Origin: Sphingosinithalassobacter sp. CS137
Lineage (GTDB): Bacteria > Pseudomonadota > Alphaproteobacteria > Sphingomonadales > Sphingomonadaceae
Length of the DNA: 64,000 bases
Direction of reading: 5' to 3'
Assembly: GCF_014334115.1 (NCBI RefSeq)
Contig: NZ_CP060494.1
Span: 2,324,501 to 2,388,500 of the forward strand
Positions 44,609 through 54,195 of the stretch are shown one piece after another. Position numbers and translations under genes: made by a program. The notes under the pieces were generated by a model. It was not told the DNA's origin. It worked only from the letters and a program-made list of their open reading frames with translations, and did not search any database. Each line of letters opens with the position of its first letter. Position 1 is the first letter of the stretch.

Positions 44609-46722
44609 TGAAGCTGTCGCCGCGCTCCCTGTCCCAACGCCCGCCAGCGTCGATATTGCGCGGCCTTTGCCGGTGCCGGATCGGTCTTGCCGTTGAGCCA
44701 GAAGTCGAACCAGTCGAGGCTGGTTTCGAACACCGCCGCGCGGTGGACCGGCTGCCATTTGATGTGGAACTCGTCGGGGAAGACCCGAACCTCGACCGGC
44801 TGCCGATGTTGGCGCAGCGCCGTGACGCTTGGAAGTGCGTAGAGGCTTTCGCTGTCGGCGAGTTGCATGAGGAGCGGCGTGTCGATCTTGCTCGCATTGA
44901 GGACGAACGACACAGGCTGCCAGAATGCCTCATCCACAGGGAATGCGGGAGGATAGCCGACCGACTGACTATAGCGTTCCCACGCCGGACCGACGAGCAC
45001 TGCGCTCGATTCATCGATACAGCAGCTGCTGATAGCCGCCGCGGCGAACAGGTCGGCGTTGATCAGCGCGAAGCGCGCCGAAGTCGCGCCATCGCTGAGC
45101 CCGGTGATACCGAGCCGCGTCGGATCAGCAATGCCGCGGGCGACGAGCAGTTCGACCCCGGCTTCGATCGCCGAATGCATGTTGCGGCGTTCCGACCAGT
45201 CCTCAATATTGGCGGCCTCGATATCCCGATAGCTATCGAGATCGGGTCTGCGTGCGCCGAAAAAGTCCGGTCGTTCGATGCTCAGGACCGCGAAGCCGCG
45301 CTGGGCGAAGAGGTAGATCGGGTACTCGTTGCCCGTCCCGCCGTGGAGAAACCCGCGCGATCGATAGAGGACGACGATGGTCGGAAGCGGCACGCCCGGC
45401 TGGAAGTCGGGCGGGAGCACCAGATCGCCATAAACCTCAAAGCCGTTGGCGTTGCGCCATGTGACGCGCTCGACCGATCCTAACCGGATCGAGGCGAAAG
45501 CCGGGTTGGGCTCGAAATGGGTGGCGATCCTCCCGCGGCCTGGATCGATCGACACGATGTGCGCGGGTTTCGCCGCCGTTTCTCGGATGCAGAGCAGCCT
45601 GTAGTCAATCGGGGTACATCGTTCGAGCTGCGCATCGGTTCGCAGCACGCGCTCGGGCGCACCCCGACCGGGCGACCAACGATAGAGCGCCGTGTAGCGC
45701 TCGTTCCAGCCTTCACGCTTGAGAAACACAAGGTGGTGCCCATCACGAAGCCACCACAAGCCGACGAAGTGACCCGTGCAGGCCGACCAGGTGCAGGCTT
45801 GGGACTGGCCCGCCCGGTCAATCACATGAAGTCGCTTCGGCCCGAGCGGCGACGATCCGCTCAACATGGTCCAAGCCTTGGCAGCGCGGAGCGTTGCTGC
45901 TTGAGCCGTCGCGCCGAGCGATGCCGATGCGATCCATTTCGCTTCGCCCGCACTCGCCGCCTGCACTTGGCCGGATTTCAAGTCGATCGTCTTATAGAGT
46001 ACCGGCAGCGCCGCCTTTGCGTTCGGCCGAAACCCGGTGTTCGGGGTGACCCGCTCGTCATAGAGCCAGCCGCTCGAACCTTCCGCCGTGATGGCATCTT
46101 CGACGTGGTTGCGGTCGGGCTGTATCCCAAAGCCGATGCGACCGCCGCCGGGCATCCAACGCCACGCGAGGATGTCCGCTTTCTCGTCGGTGAGCGGCCG
46201 CGCCCGACCGCCTGCCGCCGCCACCGTCCACAGTCGGGTCACGCCGTCCTCCCGCCGCAGGTAGGCGATCAATCGCCCGTCCGGCGACCAGGCTGGGACG
46301 GTCTGCTGGGGCAATCCATTGGGAATGGAGAGCCCGCGCATCACTACCTCGCTCATGATGAAATCTCCGCCCTGGTCCAGAACGCGCGGCGGGCTGGCCC
46401 CATCGAGATCGATGCGGAGCAGTGCCTGGCAATAACGGTTTGCCGCGAGATCAGCGCGCTGAACGACGAATGCGATCCGTCTCCCGTCGGGAGAAACCGA
46501 GATCGGGCTCGGCCCACCCATGGCTGGGGCTGGAGCTCTTCCGATCCCGGTGAGTTCAATCAAGTCGGCCGCGCTGAGCGAACGCGCTTCGCCCGGGGCG
46601 CCGCCGAGCGGATCCCAATGATTGCACGCTGCATGCGCCGGCGGCGCGATCAGGGCCGCCAGCGGGACCATCACCCACCAGCGCCGACGCGCGAGATGAG
46701 GCGCGCAGCTGCAGATCACCAT
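44539..46722 (-). CDS. Atxe2-family lasso peptide isopeptidase
   Basis: The 727-residue protein has a signal-like N terminus (MVPLAALIAPPAHA), a beta-propeller with SPDGRRIAFVV-type repeats and a prolyl-oligopeptidase hydrolase domain with GLSDGATSA and the late His in DEFHIKWQP. It resembles AtxE2, which opens the macrolactam of specific lasso peptides. It is convergent with the cyclase gene and overlaps the TonB-receptor stop by 7 bases. Presence of such an enzyme with a receptor suggests that the peptide is imported and linearised, for example as a metal-scavenging or signalling molecule. Confidence 0.9.
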   Translation of the reverse strand: MVICSCAPHLARRRWWVMVPLAALIAPPAHAACNHWDPLGGAPGEARSLSAADLIELTGIGRAPAPAMGGPSPISVSPDGRRIAFVVQRADLAANRYCQALLRIDLDGASPPRVLDQGGDFIMSEVVMRGLSIPNGLPQQTVPAWSPDGRLIAYLRREDGVTRLWTVAAAGGRARPLTDEKADILAWRWMPGGGRIGFGIQPDRNHVEDAITAEGSSGWLYDERVTPNTGFRPNAKAALPVLYKTIDLKSGQVQAASAGEAKWIASASLGATAQAATLRAAKAWTMLSGSSPLGPKRLHVIDRAGQSQACTWSACTGHFVGLWWLRDGHHLVFLKREGWNERYTALYRWSPGRGAPERVLRTDAQLERCTPIDYRLLCIRETAAKPAHIVSIDPGRGRIATHFEPNPAFASIRLGSVERVTWRNANGFEVYGDLVLPPDFQPGVPLPTIVVLYRSRGFLHGGTGNEYPIYLFAQRGFAVLSIERPDFFGARRPDLDSYRDIEAANIEDWSERRNMHSAIEAGVELLVARGIADPTRLGITGLSDGATSARFALINADLFAAAAISSCCIDESSAVLVGPAWERYSQSVGYPPAFPVDEAFWQPVSFVLNASKIDTPLLMQLADSESLYALPSVTALRQHRQPVEVRVFPDEFHIKWQPVHRAAVFETSLDWFDFWLNGKTDPAPAKAAQYRRWRALGQGARRQLHQLSDQERSHASTSAKSITRPQS

Positions 46723-49307
46723 GACTTGGCGATCCCGAAGCTGATAACGCGGCCGAGTGGCGAGTAATTGGTCGAATCATAAGGGGCATGGGTCACCGAG
46801 GTGGTGAAAATCGGAGGCGGTTCCGCGTTGAACGCGTTCGTGACCGCGAAAAGCAGGTCAAGGCCCTGAAGGCCGCGTGGCGCGGTGTCGCCGGTTCGGT
46901 AGCGGACCGTGAAATCGAACCGCCATTGGCTCGGTAAGATCGCGGCGGGTGAGACGCGCGGGTCGGCCAGTTCGCCGCTATAATTCGCGACGCCGGTCAC
47001 CGCGAGACCATCGAGGCTCCACGTCGCACTGGCCCGCCCACGCCAGCGCGGCGGGTTGAAGAGGATGCCGGCGAGCGATTGATCGGCCTGGTCTTCGCTG
47101 ATCTGCTGATGACTGACCAGATAGCTGGCATTGCCGCTGACCCTGATCTCGCCGTCGCCGGCGCCCAATGCCTGACGATACGAGGCAAGCAGATCAATGC
47201 CATGCGCCCATTGGCGGCCGGCGTTGACATTGCTGTTGTCGATGAACGCGATCACATTCGCGGGGTCGAACGGTGCGCCGGTGCCATTTTGAAAAAACAC
47301 CCCGCTCGACAGGATGCTGTCGATCAGTTCGCGAGATGGCGATCGCGTCACTTGCGCTGCGTAGGTGGGATCGCTGAGCGACTGCGAGAGGAAGCCGATC
47401 GGGGTGACGATGCGATCGACGTAGCGGATGTCGAAATAGCTGATCTCCGCTTCGAAGCCGGGCATCACAGATGGTTGGAGGGCGGCCGTTACCGACCATG
47501 TCGTTGCCCGTTCGGGCCGTAAATCCGGATTGCCGCCCTGAATATAAAGCGCCGTCGATCCTGGTGGCGCATCGGTTTGCCCGAACGACGGCGCGCCGAG
47601 CAGGGTGAGGATCGGCGGCTGAAAGCGCTGATACAGCGTCGGTGCCCGAAAGGCGCGGCCCCAGCTCGCTTTCAAGTCGACGCCGGGGGTAGGCGTGTAG
47701 ACGATCCCGAACTTGGGCGTCGCGACCGACCCGGCATCATCATAATGCTCGTAACGCACGGCCGCGCTCACATTGAGACGGTGCACGGCAGGGATAGCCA
47801 TGTGGGGGGCGGCAAGCGGTACGCTGAGTTCGCCATAGGCGTAGCGGTTTGCCTGCGAACGCTCGAAGTTCAACGGGTGTCCGGCACCCCTGTCGTTTGC
47901 GAAGCGAATGTCGCGGTAGCCGATGCCAAACGCGACTTCCGCGCTTCCCGCCGGCAAAGTGAGGAGAGGGCCATCCGCAGCAAGCTCAACCGATTGAGCG
48001 CCATTGTCGTAGAAGCCCGCGGCAAGGCGCCTTGCTTGGTCGTCGGTATAACCATCGATGCTGTAGTCGACGCGGTCCTCGGCATAGCTGCCCGAAAACG
48101 CCGCATTCCAGCCGGCACCGACCTGAACCGATAGACTTGGAGCAATGGCAAAGGCGCGAGACTGGGTGATTTGCTGATTGCGGCCGAGCGCAAGATCACC
48201 GGCGGGATTGGTCGCGTATCCAGTCGTGGTCCGGCGCTTGTTGAACAGCGCATCGACCGAAAAAGTGACCGGCTCGCTGATCTGCTGATGGGCACTCAGC
48301 AGTGCATTATGATTGCGCATGGCAGGATAGAGCGTGAGACCCGGCGAGCGTAGCCTGGCATACTCGCGATCGCCCGCATCGACGGCGGTGTTCCGATTAT
48401 GCTCATAGGCGGCGATGAACCCGCCGCTCGCCCAACGCGCGCCACCGGCCGCGCTATACTGCTGCTCGAAATTGCCGCCTTCGGTCGAGGTGCCGAGCCG
48501 GGCGCGGGTCTCGACGCCTTCCATGTCGCGCTTGAGGATGATGTTCGCGACGCCGCCGACGGCGTCGGAGCCGTAAATTGCCGACGCGCCGTCGGCAACG
48601 ATCTCGATTCGGTCCAGCGCGCCCAGGGGAATGGTCGACACGTCCACGCTCTGGCGGGAGCTGCTATACGAGAGTCGCCTGCCGTTGAGCAGCGTAAGGG
48701 TGGCGTCGCTTCCAAGACCGCGCAGGTTGAGCGACGAACCGCCGCCCATGTCGACGCCATTGAGCGCGGGGACATTGGACCCAATACCTGGATTCTGTCC
48801 GCCAGCGAAGCTCTGCGGGATACTCCGAACCACCTCGCCGAGCGTTGTCTGACCGGCATTCCGAATATCATTCTCGTCGATGGTAATCACTGGGGACGCG
48901 ATCGGTGCTCCGCGGATTCGTGATCCGGTGACGATGATCGCAGTGGCGTCATCTCCGCTCGACCAATTCTCTTGTGTGAAGTCAGCATCACGCTCCACCA
49001 CAAGAGCGCGCTGAACTCGGCGATACCGTAGTCCGGATTTTTCAAGCAGCGCCGCGACGGCCTCCTCGGCGGTAAACTCGCCGATGAGTTGAGGCGCGGT
49101 GATTCCCCTCACTAGTTCAGCGGGGGCCGCGATACTGCGTTTGGAAGCGACGGCCACCGCTTGCAGAGACGTTGACAATGGTTGCGCCGGCAAATTGTAG
49201 TGGCGCCTATCGGTTTCCTGTGCCGCCACGGCGATTGGGCACAGAGCCGAAGTCAGACAAAGTGTCGAAAATGAAGCGGCCATAGCCGCACTGCGAAGAA
49301 TTCCCAT
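46716..49307 (-). CDS. TonB-dependent receptor with STN domain
   Basis: The 863-residue protein has a signal peptide, an N-terminal STN signalling domain (about residues 40-105; YNLPAQPLSTSLQAVAVAS), a plug domain (AIIVTGSRIRGAPIASPVIT) and a 22-strand barrel ending in an aromatic residue (GIAKSW). The STN domain contacts FecR. It is the likely outer membrane receptor for the lasso peptide of this cluster, since the isopeptidase and FecR/sigma genes flank it on the same strand. Confidence 0.9.
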   Translation of the reverse strand: MGILRSAAMAASFSTLCLTSALCPIAVAAQETDRRHYNLPAQPLSTSLQAVAVASKRSIAAPAELVRGITAPQLIGEFTAEEAVAALLEKSGLRYRRVQRALVVERDADFTQENWSSGDDATAIIVTGSRIRGAPIASPVITIDENDIRNAGQTTLGEVVRSIPQSFAGGQNPGIGSNVPALNGVDMGGGSSLNLRGLGSDATLTLLNGRRLSYSSSRQSVDVSTIPLGALDRIEIVADGASAIYGSDAVGGVANIILKRDMEGVETRARLGTSTEGGNFEQQYSAAGGARWASGGFIAAYEHNRNTAVDAGDREYARLRSPGLTLYPAMRNHNALLSAHQQISEPVTFSVDALFNKRRTTTGYATNPAGDLALGRNQQITQSRAFAIAPSLSVQVGAGWNAAFSGSYAEDRVDYSIDGYTDDQARRLAAGFYDNGAQSVELAADGPLLTLPAGSAEVAFGIGYRDIRFANDRGAGHPLNFERSQANRYAYGELSVPLAAPHMAIPAVHRLNVSAAVRYEHYDDAGSVATPKFGIVYTPTPGVDLKASWGRAFRAPTLYQRFQPPILTLLGAPSFGQTDAPPGSTALYIQGGNPDLRPERATTWSVTAALQPSVMPGFEAEISYFDIRYVDRIVTPIGFLSQSLSDPTYAAQVTRSPSRELIDSILSSGVFFQNGTGAPFDPANVIAFIDNSNVNAGRQWAHGIDLLASYRQALGAGDGEIRVSGNASYLVSHQQISEDQADQSLAGILFNPPRWRGRASATWSLDGLAVTGVANYSGELADPRVSPAAILPSQWRFDFTVRYRTGDTAPRGLQGLDLLFAVTNAFNAEPPPIFTTSVTHAPYDSTNYSPLGRVISFGIAKSW

Positions 49308-49386
49308 TCAAGCCTCCCCGGCGATGCTCTGGCGCGGCATCGCTTGGGGGGCTTGGACAACCGGGGTGCGCTCTACCCTGAAACTT

Positions 49387-50391
49387 TTACGTCGAAGGTT
49401 CTCGGCGCTTGGCGAGAATGATGTTGCCGGCGGGATCGCGAGAATGCGAAAGGCCGAACATGGCAGCGATCATCTGGGCGAGCTCATCGGAATCGCCGGC
49501 CCGAACCGTGCCGGTAAACCGTAACTGCCCGAGTCCGGGCTGCGCGAGCAGAATACGAATGGAACTGTAGCGGTTGGCGGTCTCGACGACCTCGCGCAGC
49601 GGCGTGTCCTCGAACGACAGCATGCCCGAAGGCCAACGCTCTTGGGCGGGTTGGAAGGGCGACGGCTGAGGAGCGGGCTCGTGCGGCGCAAGCGTCACGC
49701 GCTGTCCGGCCGCCAAAAGGGTTCCTCTTGCACTGGACGACTGCTTCGCGGTGGGCGTGTCGCGAATCTCAACCTCCCCTTCCAGCAGCGACACGGTCAC
49801 ACGGTCGCCAATCAGACTGACATCGAACAAGGTGCCATGGGCGACGACAGATCGACCGCGCGCATCCACGATGAACGGCCGATCCGCCTCATGCGCGACA
49901 GCGAAGCGGGCACGCCCCCGCTCGAGTGACATCCGACGCGCGTCGTCCGTGAAGGCTATCCGGAGGGAACTGCCGCTGTCGAGCGTGACTTGCGACCCGT
50001 CGGCGAGAGCGACCGTACGAATTTCACCTGCCCGTGCGACGACCGTGTAGGATCCCGAACGCTCGTCCGGCCCGAACTGCCGGTAAAAGGTAAGAGATGC
50101 CACGACGACGAGGATGATCGCAGCGGCGGCTGCGAGCGCGTAACCATATCGGGAGCGAGGACGCTGCCGATGCCGCATCGCCGCCGCCGGGGTCTGCTCG
50201 GCGAGGGCAGTCTTCTCCCAAGTAGCGAGCACGTCGTCATAGATGTCGGCATGCAGCGGCTCGGCAGAATACCAGCGCTCGAATTCAGCATGATGCTCCT
50301 CGCTGCCTGAAGAGCGGAGGCGATTTAGCCATCCGAGTGCTTCCTCGCGCACGCGGTCAGTCTCGCGGGCGCCTCGGTGAGGATCAGACAT
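49387..50391 (-). CDS. FecR-family anti-sigma regulator
   Basis: The 334-residue protein has an N-terminal cytosolic region (WLNRLRSSGSEEHHAEFERW), one membrane segment (about residues 86-105) and a periplasmic FecR domain with GEIRTVALADGSQVTLDSGS. The C-terminal part contacts the STN domain of the receptor encoded next. The ATG at 50391 overlaps the sigma factor stop, so the pair is coupled. It transmits receptor occupancy to the sigma factor. Confidence 0.9.
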   Translation of the reverse strand: MSDPHRGARETDRVREEALGWLNRLRSSGSEEHHAEFERWYSAEPLHADIYDDVLATWEKTALAEQTPAAAMRHRQRPRSRYGYALAAAAAIILVVVASLTFYRQFGPDERSGSYTVVARAGEIRTVALADGSQVTLDSGSSLRIAFTDDARRMSLERGRARFAVAHEADRPFIVDARGRSVVAHGTLFDVSLIGDRVTVSLLEGEVEIRDTPTAKQSSSARGTLLAAGQRVTLAPHEPAPQPSPFQPAQERWPSGMLSFEDTPLREVVETANRYSSIRILLAQPGLGQLRFTGTVRAGDSDELAQMIAAMFGLSHSRDPAGNIILAKRREPST

Positions 50392-51017
50392 CAGCGCGTT
50401 CTCAGTGCGCGGTCGAGAAATGCGATCGCCTTGCTCATGTGCCACTCGACGCTCTTTAACCGCAAACCCGTTCGATTGGCGATTTCCTTGTAACTGAGAC
50501 CGTCGACACGATGGGCGAGGAAGATTTCGCGCGTTTTCGGGCTCAGCCGCATCAGCGCTTGCTGCAGCCGGTTCAGAGTATCACGCGCCTCGAGAGCGGC
50601 AACCGTATCGCTGCCCGCGAGCGGGACATCGTCAATCGGCACTTGCCGCGCCAGCGATCGCTGCAACGCGGACTTGGCGCGATTGCGCAGCAGGTTGGCC
50701 GCGATCTGATTGAGATAGGCTTCGGGTTGCTCGATCGGTTTGGAACTCATCAAGTCGGCTTTGGCGAGGCGGGCGAAGCTTTCCTGCACCAGATCGTTTG
50801 CATCTTGGCTGTCGCTCCTTCGGGCAAAAAAACGATGAAGCCTCGATGCCTGCGCCCGGTATAGATCGTCGAGCGCCACCGTAGTGGGCCGATCCTCGGG
50901 AGGCAGCGGATCGTCATCGCGGATCGGCGCTGCAAAGGATGCGGTGCGGATCAAACGCACGGCATGGCCAAGGGCGGCGTCATCCACCTCAAAGACTTTC
51001 GTTGCTGGGTACGCCAT
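50391..51017 (-). CDS. FecI-type ECF sigma factor
   Basis: The 208-residue protein contains ECF regions 2 (RFFARRSDSQDANDLVQESF, then PEAYLNQIAANLLRNRAKSA) and 4 (LSPKTREIFLAHRVDGLSYK and GLRLKSVEWHMSKAIAFLDR). Together with FecR and the STN receptor it forms a cell-surface signalling system. It most likely controls the receptor and isopeptidase genes, and possibly the lasso operon. The first ~45 residues are less conserved, so the start could lie further downstream. Confidence 0.9.
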   Translation of the reverse strand: MAYPATKVFEVDDAALGHAVRLIRTASFAAPIRDDDPLPPEDRPTTVALDDLYRAQASRLHRFFARRSDSQDANDLVQESFARLAKADLMSSKPIEQPEAYLNQIAANLLRNRAKSALQRSLARQVPIDDVPLAGSDTVAALEARDTLNRLQQALMRLSPKTREIFLAHRVDGLSYKEIANRTGLRLKSVEWHMSKAIAFLDRALRTR

Positions 51018-51409
51018 TCCCGCATGCTCGGCTCACCTCAGATCAGTCGAGGCGTCCGGCGTAAGCCGGGTGTTGAGAACATGCTTGAGGGCATGCGCCG
51101 ACGCCTTTAGCCGCAAGCGGCCTGGACAGACGCGCCGGCCACCCGGCCGATCGGCGGTGTTTCAGTCTCAAGCGAGGTTCTCAAGCCTCGGCGCCGCAGC
51201 CGCGGCGCACAGCCCAGACTAGAGCCCGGGTCGTGATTATCAAGTCTGCGGATCCCGGTCGCAACAATGACTCGGTTGAACCGATCTTTGTTCGCCTTCG
51301 CGCAATCTCCTCCGGCGAGTACTATGTCCGCAATGCGCCCCAATATCGGTCATCCCGGCGCAAACGACTGATCCTGAAAGCTGCCGATCTTCAGGTCACT
51401 GCGCCGACG
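51018..51409. other. Intergenic region with repeat copies 2 and 3
   Basis: No gene is supported in these 392 bases. It contains the repeat at 51072-51119 and an inverted partial copy at 51167-51184. The fecI-type gene should be transcribed from here. Confidence 0.5.
51072..51184. repeat. Copy 2 of the dispersed repeat plus inverted half-copy
   Basis: The plus strand 51072-51119 begins GTTGAGAACATGCTTGAGGG and matches 12751-12797 (minus). A related unit, TTGAGAAC followed by GCTTGAG, occurs on the minus strand at 51167-51184, so TTGAGAAC (51073-51080) and GTTCTCAA (51177-51184) form an inverted pair around 96 bases. The hairpin CATGC-TTGAGG-GCATG lies at 51080-51095. Confidence 0.5.
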
Positions 51410-51943
51410 CTACCGCTCGAGTGCAGCGCGCTCGGTCGCATCACGCGCAAAGTTGAGGTCTTCAATCGCCTCAACTGCTTCAACTCTAGTTGCGACATAC
51501 TGTTGCGGAAGCCCATGCTCGCTCGCCCCCGCCAGGACGAGATCCCGATACCACGAATACGGCTTTAACATCTCGTCGATGTGGTGCGGATGGGCGGTGT
51601 ACGTCAGAACTTTCCACGATCGGCCTTCAACGTTATGCACCGTAACAATCGCGTCATTATACCCCGCCCCTAAACCTTCGAAGCGATCAAGGGCCTGACG
51701 GTCGCTGGCATTGAAGCTGAAGACCACGCCGTAGATGCCGCCTCCGCCTTCGATGTGGAAGGCATCGCATTTGCCGGAACCGTCTTTACTTCGCTTGTGA
51801 AAGCGCAACTCGTGGTCTGGCAGCAAGGCAATGCCGATCGGCTTGCAGCTCGGGACCCTTGCGCGCAGGCGCGCGGTCAACATGTTGGACCCGTAAGCGA
51901 AGTATAAGATTTCGCCGTTCGTCTGCGCTAGCCCAACGGTCAT
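51410..51943 (-). CDS. Gamma-glutamylcyclotransferase-like protein
   Basis: The 177-residue protein has the GGCT fold motifs: ILYFAYGSNM at the start, with the substrate-binding YGSN loop, and the catalytic Glu in DRFEGLGAGYNDAIV. Members cleave gamma-glutamyl amides to release 5-oxoproline. It overlaps the hypothetical gene upstream by 4 bases and is the last gene of the metallophosphoesterase operon. Whether its substrate is glutathione-like or a protein/peptide adduct is unknown. Confidence 0.8.
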   Translation of the reverse strand: MTVGLAQTNGEILYFAYGSNMLTARLRARVPSCKPIGIALLPDHELRFHKRSKDGSGKCDAFHIEGGGGIYGVVFSFNASDRQALDRFEGLGAGYNDAIVTVHNVEGRSWKVLTYTAHPHHIDEMLKPYSWYRDLVLAGASEHGLPQQYVATRVEAVEAIEDLNFARDATERAALER

Positions 51944-52407
51944 GCGGATGTCTCGCCGCCCGACATTCCAAGCAGCCGGACGCTGAGCTCGCGCAGGTCG
52001 TTGATGTGGGCGGCCGCACCCCAGTTTTTGAAATCGTTCTCGGTCTGCTTCGTTATTGCGTAGGCGCGATTGGCTTTCGCGAGCGCGCGGAGCGACCCGG
52101 AAAAGCGTTGTAGGTCGCCAGTCGGAACCAGCGAGTCTACGTAATCCGCAAGCGCCACAACGCCCTCGATCGCGAGTGGCACGCCATCAACGTTGAACTC
52201 CTTCGTGGCCTGGTCGAAATCGGCGAGGGACTGCATCCAACCTTTCACCACCTCGTCACGCATGCTGCCGGCGTCTTCCGCCACGCCTCCCGCGAGGTAG
52301 GTGGCAAGGAGGAAAAGGCGGCCCGGGTGCTGGTCTAGCCAGCGGTCAATCAGGGGAACCGACACCTCGGTCGGCGAACGTCCAATCGCGCGCGCTTCCG
52401 CCGTCAC
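51940..52407 (-). CDS. Hypothetical helical protein
   Basis: This 155-residue acidic, mostly helical protein (LIDRWLDQHPGRLFLLATYL...) has no recognised motif. It is enclosed between a metallophosphoesterase and a GGCT-like gene with overlaps of 62 and 4 bases, so it is translated as part of that operon. The GTG at 52407 is uncertain; a GTG at 52365 would shorten the overlap to 20 bases. Confidence 0.6.
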   Translation of the reverse strand: MTAEARAIGRSPTEVSVPLIDRWLDQHPGRLFLLATYLAGGVAEDAGSMRDEVVKGWMQSLADFDQATKEFNVDGVPLAIEGVVALADYVDSLVPTGDLQRFSGSLRALAKANRAYAITKQTENDFKNWGAAAHINDLRELSVRLLGMSGGETSA

Positions 52408-54076
52408 AAACCTCGTTCTGCAAAGCCCTGAGCTCGGCGACGTTGATAGGCCACCAGCGCCTGAACTCTTGGGCGCGGTAGTATCCGATGACGTCCACCA
52501 CCCACGACCGGTCGCCTACCTCCCGCTTGCGGAACTGGACGGAGCAGAAAGACGCGAAGTTCTCTTCACTGCCGTTGGTCACGAAGTCGCGCATTGGATC
52601 GATGAGGACTGCGAGCGCCCGGCTCGTCGCACCCTCGGCCAACAATGACTTTATGCGGGCTATCTGATCCAGTTTTCCCGCATATCGGTGCAGCCGGCTA
52701 CCATGATGGTATGGCACGCGGGCTTCTAGCCGTGAGTGCTCGAGTTGCCACCAGCCGGCGAGTTCGGCGAACCAGCCAGCCCATTCCCCGGCCTTCAGCG
52801 CGTCCGGGGCTGGATAGCCGGTTGGCATGGTGCCGACGCTATCAGGCGGTAGGTCGAGATCGACGATGAGGGTTCCGCCCTTGGCTTCGGCCTGCGCCGC
52901 GGCACAGGCTCGCTCATACACGTCGTCGAGCACCGTGCCGTGCACGACGGTTGAACCGCCCCCGGCATCCATGCTCCGCCATAGCGAGATGGGATCATCA
53001 ACGACGTCCCTCAAATCCAGGCCGCCCCGTCCAATCGCGTATCGCGTCAAGGCCACCTCGGGGGTCCACGGCAGCCCGTCGAGCTGCAACGTGCGCACGG
53101 CGTCGGCCTCGTTGCTCCCGTCGAACGTCGCGCCCGACACTACGAGCACTCGCCGCCGGTCACCTCCCATCTCGTCGTCCAGAAACTCGCGACGCGCGGC
53201 GTGCTGATGTTTGTGCCCGTGTAGGACGACATCGATCCTGCGCTCAGCCAGAGCGGCACGAATGAGTTCGATGTTCGTGAAGTCCGCGAAGGGTTTCAAT
53301 TCTTCGCGGAACGACGGCGTTCGCAGGTGGTGATGGATCGTAGCGATGCGCACCTGCGCGCCATCAGACGCGGTCGGAGTCCCGTCCACGATGCGCCGGA
53401 ATACCTCGAGTTGGTCCTCGGACACGCGGGCCATGTCGAAGCGGATAAGTGAATTCAGCTGATCATTTAGTTCGGCGGCCAGCTTATCGTCGCCGGGCGC
53501 AAGCAGCTCACCAATCTTTTCCCAAACCCCCTCAAGCGGCGGCTTCAACGTCTGTATTGTGTGCGACCAGTTGGCGCTGTTGATCGGGAAGATCGCCCAA
53601 CGACGGTCATCGGCCAACAATCGGTGCTTGGCCGTGTTGATCGTGGACTTGTCGTCGATCCCGTCCAGCCAAGGCGTGACGCAGCCCGTCTCGCGCCAAG
53701 CCATGATGAAGGCCTCGTATCGCTCGGCGCTACCCGGCGGCGTGCCACGCGGGACGTCATGGTTGCCCGGCGTCGCCACAATCTTGCCGGGCGCGATGCC
53801 CACGGGTCCGAGCGACTTCAGTAATATATCCAGCAGCGCCTTGTGTCCGCCCAAGTCGCCGCGCTCGGCAGCGTCGCCCGAAAAGATCACCGCGTCGAGG
53901 TTCCGCCCATTCTCCAACAGCCGCTCGGCGACGCGCGCCAGCAGCAACTCCAGCGTCCCTTCCCGCGTGGCTTGGGAAATGCCCGGAATGACGACCTTGT
54001 GGTCGTCGCGCTTCACGGCGACGCCGTGGCCGGTGACGTGGGCGTCGGTGACATGCAGGAAGATCGGAGACGTCAT
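52346..54076 (-). CDS. Calcineurin-like metallophosphoesterase, large
   Basis: The 576-residue protein has the full metallophosphoesterase set: HVTDAHVTGHG (DxH), FSGDAAERGD (GDxxxxxxD), ATPGNHDVPRG (GNHD), IHHHLRTP and VVLHGHKHQHAA (GHxH). The remaining ~230 residues form a C-terminal domain without recognised motifs. It could hydrolyse nucleic acid, nucleotides or phosphoproteins. It begins an operon with a hypothetical protein and a GGCT-like enzyme at the left edge of the putative defence island. The ATG at 54076 starts the conserved fold. Confidence 0.88.
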   Translation of the reverse strand: MTSPIFLHVTDAHVTGHGVAVKRDDHKVVIPGISQATREGTLELLLARVAERLLENGRNLDAVIFSGDAAERGDLGGHKALLDILLKSLGPVGIAPGKIVATPGNHDVPRGTPPGSAERYEAFIMAWRETGCVTPWLDGIDDKSTINTAKHRLLADDRRWAIFPINSANWSHTIQTLKPPLEGVWEKIGELLAPGDDKLAAELNDQLNSLIRFDMARVSEDQLEVFRRIVDGTPTASDGAQVRIATIHHHLRTPSFREELKPFADFTNIELIRAALAERRIDVVLHGHKHQHAARREFLDDEMGGDRRRVLVVSGATFDGSNEADAVRTLQLDGLPWTPEVALTRYAIGRGGLDLRDVVDDPISLWRSMDAGGGSTVVHGTVLDDVYERACAAAQAEAKGGTLIVDLDLPPDSVGTMPTGYPAPDALKAGEWAGWFAELAGWWQLEHSRLEARVPYHHGSRLHRYAGKLDQIARIKSLLAEGATSRALAVLIDPMRDFVTNGSEENFASFCSVQFRKREVGDRSWVVDVIGYYRAQEFRRWWPINVAELRALQNEVCDGGSARDWTFADRGVGSPD

Positions 54077-54195
54077 GCGCCCTACATAGCCTGCGGCCGC
54101 GCCCGCTCCTACGCCAGATCGACCCACATCCACACCACTAGTGCACACAACCCTCGCCGCTTGCACATCTCATGATTTCATGATTTATAGGTGTC

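Noticed and set aside
51233..51568. 111-residue plus-strand frame near the GGCT-like gene
   Set aside because: Its second half overlaps the conserved 3' end of the minus-strand GGCT-like gene and its first half has no recognisable domain or start signal.
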